From CAVVIO01 sp963748095 (GTDB lineage Bacteria; Bacteroidota; Bacteroidia; Bacteroidales; UBA10428): a stretch of DNA of 64,000 nucleotides. The position numbers and the translations under genes are program-made. The stretch covers positions 15,402 to 79,401 of the forward strand of contig CAVVIO010000015.1 in NCBI GenBank assembly GCA_963748095.1, written 5' to 3'. The notes under the pieces are model-generated. The model did not search any database, was not told the origin of the DNA, and worked only from the letters and a program-made list of their open reading frames with translations. This document shows positions 45,778-53,473 of the stretch, one piece after another. The first letter of the stretch is position 1, and every line of letters starts with the position of its first letter.

Positions 45778-46152
45778 ATGGATAACCTACTAATTGAAAG
45801 TACAAAAAAAACACCCGAAGTGTTTTTTAGCACTGATGGGCGTATTAAGATTAGTGGGAGATCTATACCAGAAGATGCCACTAAATTTTATGATGATTTG
45901 TACGAATGGGTATACTATTACTGTCTGGAACCAAGTGAAACAACAACTGTTGACATCGAACTTGAATATTTTAACAGCGGATCATCAAAAGCTCTGCTTC
46001 ATATATTAAGGGCATTGGTCGACGTTTCTAAACATGGGCATAAACTAACAATTAACTGGTACTACGAAGTGGGTGATGATGACATAATGGAACGTGGTGA
46101 GTATTATGAATCTATCCTTGAAACGAAGTTCAATTTTATCGAAACCGAATAA
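45778..46152 (+). CDS. SiaC-family (DUF1987) regulatory phosphoprotein
   Basis: The 124-residue protein has the DUF1987/SiaC pattern: an N-terminal TPEVFFSTDGRIKISGRSIP, then a central NSGSSKALLHIL segment holding the likely phospho-acceptor Ser/Thr cluster, and a C-terminal KLTINWYYEVGDDDIMERGE. In Pseudomonas, SiaC is phosphorylated by SiaB, dephosphorylated by SiaA, and controls the diguanylate cyclase SiaD. No SiaA, SiaB or GGDEF gene is near, so partners must be elsewhere or differ. Function here is inference from the family. Confidence 0.88.
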   Translation: MDNLLIESTKKTPEVFFSTDGRIKISGRSIPEDATKFYDDLYEWVYYYCLEPSETTTVDIELEYFNSGSSKALLHILRALVDVSKHGHKLTINWYYEVGDDDIMERGEYYESILETKFNFIETE

Positions 46153-46340
46153 ATATTATCCCTCCTTTAAAATACTTCCTGCTATTACCTTTTAGATCAA
46201 TGTTTTATAGATATAAAAATGCATTACAAGCATTTTCATGTATCATAATAGTCAAAAATTCCGTTTAAATTGATTTGAGTTGATATTCTTTCAGCAACAG
46301 TTGCTGTAATTTTTTTATTTTTACAATTATCTGTAAAATC

Positions 46341-47174
46341 TTGATGAAAGCATTTAAAATCAGTTTAATGATCCTTTTCGGATCAGTTTGTATTTCTCCC
46401 GCAACCATATATGCTCAAAATAACGGTTGTACAATAACCAATACATCCTTTGCCAGTGGTGAAGAATTATCATATGTTATATCATACAACTGGTTTATCG
46501 TATACACCGAAGTTGGTATGGTGAATTTCAGTGTTAAGGACGAGCCGATTTTTGGTAAGCCATCATTGCATCTCCTTGGTGAAGGTAATACTTATAAGGC
46601 CTGGGATTTGTTCTTTAAAGTGCGTGACCGGTACGAAAGCTGGGTCAACCCCGAAACCCTGGAGCCTTATTATTTCAAACGTCACGTAAGGGAGGGAAAC
46701 TATAAAATGGATCTGGAATATACCCTAAACAGTAAAGATACACTTGCATACAGTAAATATAAGTCGAACGATAATCCTGTTGAGATTGATACTCTTAAAG
46801 TTAAACCATGCATATACGATTTAATTACAAGTTTATATTATGCACGGAATATTGATTTTTCGAAGTACCAGATAAATGATACGATTCCAATGCGTGTTCT
46901 TTTGGACAGGCAGGTATATAATCTTTATTTCAGGTATAAAGGTATCGAACGAATTAAGATCAGACATGTCGGTGAATTCGAATGTATAAAGTTTTCTATA
47001 CTTTTAGTGGAAGGTACTGTTTTTCATGCAGGGGAAGATATGCAGGTTTGGGTAACCAATGACAAAAATCGCATACCTGTTTACCTTGAATCTCCCATTT
47101 TGGTGGGCTCAGTTAAAGCATATCTTAATTCTTACAAGGGATTAAGATATCCCATGACTGCCAAGTTGAAATAA
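46341..47174 (+). CDS. DUF3108-containing exported protein
   Basis: The 277-residue protein has a signal peptide (cleavage near ATIYAQ, residues 1-25) and a DUF3108-type body starting FASGEELSYVISYNWFIVYT with EVGMVNFSV, and later YYFKRHVREG, DRQVYNLYFRYKG and PVYLESPILVGSVKAYL. The domain is a periplasmic beta-rich fold of unknown function, sometimes likened to lipid/lipoprotein-binding sheets. A palindrome (CAGCAACAGTTGCTG) lies at 46292-46306, about 35 bp upstream, and could be an operator. The gene is likely monocistronic. Confidence 0.85.
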   Translation: MMKAFKISLMILFGSVCISPATIYAQNNGCTITNTSFASGEELSYVISYNWFIVYTEVGMVNFSVKDEPIFGKPSLHLLGEGNTYKAWDLFFKVRDRYESWVNPETLEPYYFKRHVREGNYKMDLEYTLNSKDTLAYSKYKSNDNPVEIDTLKVKPCIYDLITSLYYARNIDFSKYQINDTIPMRVLLDRQVYNLYFRYKGIERIKIRHVGEFECIKFSILLVEGTVFHAGEDMQVWVTNDKNRIPVYLESPILVGSVKAYLNSYKGLRYPMTAKLK

Positions 47175-47291
47175 ATCAGAAAACAATATTATAATAAATT
47201 CTGAAGATGAAGTGCTTATTTAAAATGATGTTAAATAAGCACAATCTATTAAAAACTGCTAAAAAGCAATTTTTTCTTGCCTAAACATATT

Positions 47292-47299
47292 TAAATTTG
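47292..47299 (+). promoter_or_regulatory. -7 promoter element (TAAATTTG) of the rseC-rnf operon
   Basis: TAAATTTG fits TAnnTTTG, with the first ATG of rseC 15 nt downstream, implying a leader of only about 8 nt. A T-rich stretch (TTTTTTC) lies near the -33 position but is not a clear TTTG. Confidence 0.5.
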
Positions 47300-47313
47300 T
47301 GCGACTTAAAATC

Positions 47314-47750
47314 ATGGACAGGTCAATGAATACATCAAGTTGCGTTGAACAAAAGGGTACAATAGAGGAGATTAAAGATGGGAGTTGTGAAGGTAAATCT
47401 CCTGTCTGTATTCTGCATGTGCCTCTTGCCATGCCAAAGGAGCCTGTTCTATGTTAGACATCCAGAATAAAATCATTGATATATACGAATCGGGGAAAGA
47501 TTATAAAACAGGAGAGGTTGTGAATATTATCATGCGGCAGTCGCTGGGCTATAAAGCAATGCTGCTTGCCTATGGTCTGCCATTTTTACTTGTGCTGGCA
47601 GCACTTATTATTTTAACATCTTTGCATGTAAATGAATTAATTGCAGGTCTGGGATCCCTTTCACTTTTAATACCATATTACCTGGCCATTTATTTTTTCA
47701 GGGACAATTTGCAAAAAACTTTTACATTTACGATAAGAAAAATTAACTGA
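47314..47750 (+). CDS. rseC: RseC/MucC-family protein, interrupted by two one-base insertions
   Basis: Three frames carry successive parts of one protein. From ATG 47314: GTIEEIKDG. After one extra G in the run 47380-47382: VVKVNLLSV. After one extra T near 47411: SACASCHAKGACSMLD, then two membrane helices to the stop at 47750. The CxxC-type cysteine cluster followed by a helix pair is the SoxR-reducing/RseC signature. Deleting both bases gives 144 residues, normal for the family. In other bacteria RseC sits with Rnf and helps reduce SoxR; here it leads the rnf genes, 3 bp before rnfB. The 99-residue frame from 47451 alone lacks the cysteines. Confidence 0.8.
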
Positions 47751-47753
47751 GAA

Positions 47754-48680
47754 ATGAGTACAATAGTAATTTATACCATTGTATCGTTAAGCGTGCTGGG
47801 TATTACTTCGGCGCTGATACTGTTTTTTGTGGCGCGGAAGTTCAAGGTTTATGAAGACCCGCGTATCGACCAGGTAGAAGAAGCTTTGCCTGCAGCCAAC
47901 TGCGGGGGATGTGGTTATGCCGGCTGTCGGAATTTTGCGGAAGCACTTGTAAAATCCGAGAATTTTGATGATCTGTTTTGCCCGGTGGGTGGTAATGATA
48001 CCATGCAAACAGTAGCCGGAATTTTGGGAAGAGAAGCGGTTGAGCAGGATCCACTGATAGCCGTATTGCGATGTAATGGTGCCTGTGATTTTCGGCCTAA
48101 GACCAACCGGTATGATGGTGCAACAACCTGTGCTATCGAATCGGCGCTTTACGGTGGGGATACCGGATGTTCTTATGGCTGCCTTGGTCATGGCGATTGT
48201 GTGGATGTTTGTAAGTTCGATGCTCTGCATATGGATCCTGTAACCGGTTTGCCTGTTGTAAATGATGCCAATTGTACGGCTTGCGGTGCCTGTGTGGATG
48301 CATGCCCGAAAAATTTATTTGAGTTGCGTAAAAGGGCAAAAAAAGACAGGAAAATCTATGTGGCCTGCATGAATGAAGATAAGGGGGGAATAGCTAAAAA
48401 AAGCTGTTCGGTTGCATGCATTGGATGTACAAAATGTTTTAAAGTTTGCCCTTACGATGCTATTACCATGAATAATAATCTGGCATTCATCGATTCCGAA
48501 AAATGCAAACTGTGTCGTAAATGTGTGCCGGAGTGCCCAACCAATTCCATCCTGGAAATCGGATTCCCTCCGCGTAAGATAAAAGAAACTGAAACTTCAG
48601 AAAATGTACAAGCCGGGCCTTCAGGTAATCAAAATACAGAATCGACCAAAGTCATTTCCGAAAAAAATAAGGAGGAATAA
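47754..48680 (+). CDS. rnfB: Rnf complex subunit RnfB
   Basis: The 308-residue protein has an N-terminal membrane anchor (about 5-27), the four-cysteine cluster motif CGGCGYAGC (C50, C53, C58) with C76, and a C-terminal ferredoxin region with several CxxCxxC(x)nCP motifs (CTACGACVDACP, CIGCTKCFKVCP, CKLCRKCVPECP). It passes electrons from reduced ferredoxin into the Rnf complex. Intact. The next gene starts 3 bp after its stop (GTG 48684). Confidence 0.96.
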   Translation: MSTIVIYTIVSLSVLGITSALILFFVARKFKVYEDPRIDQVEEALPAANCGGCGYAGCRNFAEALVKSENFDDLFCPVGGNDTMQTVAGILGREAVEQDPLIAVLRCNGACDFRPKTNRYDGATTCAIESALYGGDTGCSYGCLGHGDCVDVCKFDALHMDPVTGLPVVNDANCTACGACVDACPKNLFELRKRAKKDRKIYVACMNEDKGGIAKKSCSVACIGCTKCFKVCPYDAITMNNNLAFIDSEKCKLCRKCVPECPTNSILEIGFPPRKIKETETSENVQAGPSGNQNTESTKVISEKNKEE

Positions 48681-48683
48681 TAA

Positions 48684-50016
48684 GTGTTAAAAACCTTTGC
48701 TAAGGGTGGAGTACATCCCGTTGAAAATAAATTATCTGCCCAATCAAAAATTGAGCTTCTTCCCCCGTCAGAGACTGTTTATATTCCGTTGTCGCAACAT
48801 CTTGGCGTGCCGGCTAAACCCAGTGGTTGATAAGGGAGACGTGGTAAAAGTGGGTCAGCTTATTGCAGCTGCTGAAGGATTCGTATCGGCCAATATCCAT
48901 TCATCCGTTTCCGGAAAAGTATTGAAGATCGATAAAACACTCGATGCAAGCGGATACAAACGCGATGCCATAGTGATACAGGTAGAGGGTGATGAGTGGA
49001 TGGAGACAATTGACAGAAGCGATAGCCTGGTAAAAGAAGTGAACCTGTCGAAGGAAGAAATTATTGAAAAGATAAAAGAAGCCGGTATAGTAGGATTGGG
49101 TGGAGCTACTTTCCCCTCACATGTTAAATTATCCGTCCCCAGGGGTAAAAAAGCCGAATATTTGATTATTAACGGAGTAGAATGTGAACCTTACCTTACA
49201 GCTGATCATTCCCTGATGCTTGAAAAGGGTCATGAACTGATGATCGGAATTCAGATATTAAAAAAAGCACTGGGCGTGGACTACGCCCTGATGGGAATTG
49301 AGAATAATAAACCCGATGCCATTGAACATCTGACAAAATTATCAACTGAATACAAGGGAATTGAAATATATGCATTACAGGTAAAATACCCGCAGGGAGG
49401 TGAAAAACAGTTGATCAAAGCATTACTCGGCAGGGAAGTTCCTTCGGGGGGGCTCCCCATAGATGTTGGAGTGGTCGCATTTAATGTGGGTACTGTATTG
49501 GCTGTTTATGAGGCTATTCAGAAAAACAAACCCCTTTTCGAAAGGGTAGTAACTGTGACAGGAAAATCACTGAAAAAACCTTCTAATTTTAAAGTCCGTA
49601 TCGGAACTCCGGTATCGGTTTTAATAGAGGCAGCAGGAGGATTACCTGAAGATACCGGAAAGATCATTAATGGTGGACCAATGATGGGCAAGGCATTGAG
49701 TGATACTTCCATACCTGTTATCAAAGGAAGTTCGGGGATTTTACTGCTCCCCGAGCCTGAAGCAGCTCGAAAGAAGATGGAGCCCTGTATCAGGTGTGCC
49801 AAATGTATAGGTGTTTGTCCGATGGGACTGGAGCCATACCTGTTAATGGCTTATTCGCAAAACGGATTAAATGACCGGCTGGAAGATAACAAAGTAATGG
49901 ACTGTATCGAATGTGGTTCCTGCAGTTTTACCTGTCCTTCCAACAGGCCATTACTCGACTATATACGTCTGGGGAAAACAAATGTGAGTAAAATAATAAG
50001 ATCAAGAAAAAAATAA
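48684..50016 (+). CDS. rnfC: Rnf complex subunit RnfC, interrupted by one extra base at about 48822
   Basis: From GTG 48684 the frame reads LKTFAKGGVHPVENKLSA, then PPSETVYIPLSQHLGVPAK, exactly the RnfC start. It then stops. One frame over, KPVVDKGDVVKVGQLIAAA continues the protein. The junction has an extra A in AAACCCAGTGGT at about 48822. Deleting it gives 443 residues. The rest has the NADH/FMN-binding GGVHPVENK/GLGGATFPSHVK elements and two 4Fe-4S motifs (CIRCAKCIGVCP, CIECGSCSFTCP). RnfC is the NADH-facing peripheral subunit. The longest intact frame alone would start with an unrelated N terminus and should not be taken as the true protein. Confidence 0.88.
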
Positions 50017-51016
50017 TGAGCAAACTAGTTACAGTATCACCGTCACCTCACGTTTATGGCGATTACTCCATAAAAAGACTGATGTATGGCGTCGTGATCG
50101 CCCTTTTACCTGCCCTGGTGGTTTCAATCCTGTTTTTTGGATTGGGTGCTATCATGGTTACTTTATTATCGGTGGCATTTTGTGTATTGTTTGAATATCT
50201 TATACAAAAGTTTATTCTTCAAACAGAAGTGAGGATCACCGACGGATCGGCTATTGTTACCGGACTTTTACTTGCTTTCAATGTTCCGTCGAACCTGCCG
50301 TGGTGGATACTGTTGATTGGCAGCATCGTGGCAATAGGAGTTGGGAAGATGACTTTTGGCGGTTTGGGGAATAATCCTTTTAATCCGGCACTGGTAGGAA
50401 GGGTATTCCTGCTGATTTCTTTTCCTGTACAGATGACCAGTTGGCCTGTACCCACAGGTTTATCAACCGGATATGTTGATGCGAACACAGGAGCCACTGC
50501 ATTAGGTATTATTAAAGAAGGACTTAAAACCGGGGAGAGTTTAACAACACTCATGCATAAAATTCCTTCCTACTACGATATGTTCATTGGCAAGATGGGA
50601 GGTTCGATGGGCGAAGTTGCCGCTGCTGCATTATTACTCGGATTGTTTTACATGTTGTCCAAAAAGATTATTACCTGGCATATTCCGGTTACGATATTGC
50701 TACAGTAGGCATTTTCACCGGAATCTTGTGGATGGTTAATCCTGAAAAATTTGCCAATCCCCTGTTTCATTTACTGACAGGTGGTATACTTCTGGGAGCA
50801 ATTTTCATGGCCACAGATTATGTTACCTCTCCCATGATCCCGAAAGGAATGATCATTTACGGAATAGGTATTGGTGTGATCACTGTTATTATCAGAACTT
50901 TTGGCGCTTACCCTGAGGGAGTTTCGTTTGCCATTCTTATAATGAACGGTTTTACCCCGTTGATAAACCGCTACGTTAAACCAAAAAGATTCGGAGAGGA
51001 GGTTGTAAATGGCTAA
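50016..51016 (+). CDS. rnfD: Rnf complex subunit RnfD, interrupted by one missing base near 50700
   Basis: The first frame has SPSPHVYGDYSIKRLMYGVV, a family-typical start, six or so helices, and the flavinylation motif NTGATALG (likely FMN-carrying T161). It runs off at 50708. Adding one base at about 50700 restores ATVGIFTGILWMVNPEKFANP and the final helices to 51016, for 333 residues. The start ATG overlaps the rnfC stop (TAATG), and the end overlaps rnfG by 8 nt, so translation is coupled. RnfD is a membrane subunit of the ion-pumping complex. Confidence 0.88.
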
Positions 51017-51587
51017 GAAAGAATCAACATTTCTGAATATGACCCTCACCTTATTTGTGGTGACACTAATATCATCTACAGCACTAGGATTTATTTACGA
51101 ATATACCAAGGCCCCTATTGCTGTGGCACAATCGGCAAAACAGGTAATGGCTATTAACAAGGTTGTTCCCGATTTTGACAATTCGCCGTTGAAAGAATTA
51201 AAAAAGGTACCAGTTGATGGAGATACCGTTTATTTATTCCCTGCCAGAAAAGACGGGAAGCTTGTCGGAACAGCCGTTGAAACCTTTACCAACAAGGGAT
51301 TCGGCGGTGTCATACGGTTGATGGTAGGTTTATTACCTGATGGAACCATTAAAGACATTGCCGTACTTGAAAGTAAGGAGACTCCTGGATTGGGAGACAA
51401 AATCATGAAATCAAAGTCAAATTTCAGTGTGCAATTTGAAGGAAAAAACCCTGCTGATTTTAAACTAAGTGTAAAAAAAGATGGAGGTGATGTGGATGCC
51501 ATTACAGCTTCAACTATATCCTCCAGGGCATTTTGCGATGCCGTGCAACGTGCCTATAATGTGTATATGGAAGGAGGAGCCAAATGA
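51009..51587 (+). CDS. rnfG: Rnf complex subunit RnfG
   Basis: The 192-residue protein has one N-terminal helix and an FMN-binding domain with GFGGVIRLMVGL, ESKETPGLGDKI and the attachment region DAITASTISSRAF, in which the threonine of TAST takes the role of the usual SGAT. It carries covalent FMN on the periplasmic side. Intact. Overlaps rnfE by 4 nt. Confidence 0.95.
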   Translation: MAKKESTFLNMTLTLFVVTLISSTALGFIYEYTKAPIAVAQSAKQVMAINKVVPDFDNSPLKELKKVPVDGDTVYLFPARKDGKLVGTAVETFTNKGFGGVIRLMVGLLPDGTIKDIAVLESKETPGLGDKIMKSKSNFSVQFEGKNPADFKLSVKKDGGDVDAITASTISSRAFCDAVQRAYNVYMEGGAK

Positions 51588-52195
51588 ATCAACTGAAAAA
51601 TCTCACAAAAGGATTTATTAAGGAAAATCCTGTTTTTGTGCTGGTTCTTGGTATGTGCCCTACGCTGGGTACTTCGAGTTCGGCCTTAAACGGACTGGGA
51701 ATGGGATTGGCCACCACGTTTGTGCTGGTAATGTCGAACCTTGCAATATCTGTATTTTCCCGTTTCATTCCCGATAAGGTGAGAATTCCGGCATTTATTG
51801 TAATTATTGCTTCTTTTGTAACCATGGTTGATTTGCTTATGAGTGCATATACCAATACTCCTGGGCCTCATGGTGAACCGAGTCTTTACGACCAGTTGGG
51901 GATTTTCATTCCGCTTATTGTGGTAAACTGTATTGTGTTGGGAAGAGCCGAAGCATTTGCCTCAAAAAATACGGTTTTTTCTTCTGTAATCGATGGTTTG
52001 GGGATGGGACTGGGTTTTGCTTTTGCATTGACTTTACTCGGATCGATAAGAGAATTGCTTGGCAGTGGTTCTATTTTTGGACATAAATTTATTTCCGGTG
52101 ATGGAATTCTGATGTTTGTAAGTCCTCCAGGCGCATTTCTTGTGTTGGGATTTTTAATTATGTTAATGAATAAATTAAGAAAAAAAATAGCGTAA
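51584..52195 (+). CDS. rnfE: Rnf complex subunit RnfE
   Basis: The 203-residue membrane protein has the RnfE/RnfA family pattern: ENPVFVLVLGMCPTLGTSSS, IPAFIVIIASFVTMVD, IFIPLIVVNCIVLGRAEAFA and ALTLLGSIRELLGSG. RnfA and RnfE pack as inverted repeats and share a 2Fe-2S site between them (cysteines C25 in MCPTLG and the NCIVLG cysteine). Intact. Six bp from rnfA. Confidence 0.95.
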   Translation: MNQLKNLTKGFIKENPVFVLVLGMCPTLGTSSSALNGLGMGLATTFVLVMSNLAISVFSRFIPDKVRIPAFIVIIASFVTMVDLLMSAYTNTPGPHGEPSLYDQLGIFIPLIVVNCIVLGRAEAFASKNTVFSSVIDGLGMGLGFAFALTLLGSIRELLGSGSIFGHKFISGDGILMFVSPPGAFLVLGFLIMLMNKLRKKIA

Positions 52196-52201
52196 GGCAC
52201 T

Positions 52202-52778
52202 ATGGAATATATATTGATTATAATATCAGCTGTTTTTGTAAACAACATCGTTCTTACCCAGTTCTTAGGAATTTGCCCGTTTATAGGGGTCTCCAACAAA
52301 GTGGATACTTCCATGGGAATGGCCGGTGCTGTTACTTTTGTGATGGTTATTGCCACTACAGTAACATACCTTTTGCAACACTATGTATTGATTGCTCTTG
52401 GTATACCGTTCATGCAAACTGTGGTATTTATTCTTGTGATTGCTGCATTGGTGCAACTGGTAGAAATTATACTCAAAAAAGTAAGTCCGGCACTTTACCA
52501 GGCTTTGGGTATTTTTCTTCCTCTTATTACCACTAACTGTGCTATTCTCGGTGTAGCAATTCTTGCTGTTCAGAAAGATTTCAATCTGCTGGAGAGCGTG
52601 GTTTATGCCCTGTCAAATGCCATTGGCTTTCGGACTGGCACTGATTACATTTTCAGGGATTCGTGAACAACTCGACCTGGTAGATATTCCAAAAGCAATG
52701 AAGGGTGTCCCAATCGCCTTTATCATAGCAGGTCTACTGGCAATGGCCTTCATGGGTTTTGCCGGGATTGTAAAATAA
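52202..52778 (+). CDS. rnfA: Rnf complex subunit RnfA, interrupted by one extra base at about 52631
   Basis: The first frame has VNNIVLTQFLGICPFIGVSN and LPLITTNCAILGVAILAVQK, diagnostic for RnfA, and ends wrongly after IGF at 52666. One frame over, GLALITFSGIREQLDLVD and the last helices follow to 52778. The junction reads GGCTTTCGGACT, with an extra C at about 52631. Correcting it gives 191 residues, the normal length. It is the last gene of the operon and converges with the B3/B4-domain gene after 3 bp; no terminator is visible. Confidence 0.88.
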
Positions 52779-52781
52779 GCT

Positions 52782-53447
52782 TTAATAAAGAACTATTTTT
52801 TCCTGAATATTTTCTGCAGAAGAATATTTTGTAAGTAATTCTTTGAACCATTCCATTACATCCTTCAAAGGTTCAGGACCTGTATATCCGTTGATATTCA
52901 GCAACAAATTGTTTGTATTGAGTTGTATAGACGTTCGTTCCTCGTCGCTGGTGGGAGTGCCGATTCCGCCTTTCTCATCCCTGAGTATGGGTAAACCTGC
53001 AATATTTAATACTCCGCGGCCTATACCAGTGAAATGTTCATTATCTTTTCCAATACCGGCAGTTACTTTGCCTGTTATAATATCGGCATCAAATCCTCCT
53101 ATAGAATACCCGGTTTTTAAGGAAACAAGATTAATGATATCTACCAGGGTAGTAATCTGGTACAATTCATTTCCTTTTACTATCCGGCGATGCAGCGCTT
53201 CTGCCGATGGACGGTAGCGGTTAGGATCTTTGCCGCAAGCCTTATAAACTGTTCGTGTTGCAGCTATATTGGGCTGGTTTTTTATTTCCTCCAGTTTGAA
53301 GCTGTTTCTTATTTCGATGCTTGTTTTTTTGATCTCTTCCCAAAGATCTTCATTAAATGAAGTATTCTTTACATTGCACTGAATGACCCCCAGGGCCATC
53401 CCCGGACATTTATCACCCAATTCATCTGAAATAACTATATCGATCAT
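52782..53447 (-). CDS. B3/B4 tRNA-binding domain protein
   Basis: The 221-residue protein is a stand-alone B3/B4 domain, the fold that edits mischarged tRNA in the phenylalanyl-tRNA synthetase beta chain. It has KNQPNIAATRTVYKACGKD, RYRPSAEALHRRIVKG, NLVSLKTGYSIGGFD and GGIGTPTSDEERT. Free-standing versions are thought to bind or edit tRNA, but substrates are not established. It is 26 bp downstream of tex on the same strand, likely co-transcribed. Confidence 0.85.
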   Translation of the reverse strand: MIDIVISDELGDKCPGMALGVIQCNVKNTSFNEDLWEEIKKTSIEIRNSFKLEEIKNQPNIAATRTVYKACGKDPNRYRPSAEALHRRIVKGNELYQITTLVDIINLVSLKTGYSIGGFDADIITGKVTAGIGKDNEHFTGIGRGVLNIAGLPILRDEKGGIGTPTSDEERTSIQLNTNNLLLNINGYTGPEPLKDVMEWFKELLTKYSSAENIQEKIVLY

Positions 53448-53473
53448 TTATATTCAAATATTTTTAGTAAAGA

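Noticed and set aside
47314..52778. Rnf locus as a programmed or phase-variable system
   Set aside because: The indels are scattered single bases without homopolymer or short tandem-repeat tracts long enough for phase switching; error or decay is simpler.
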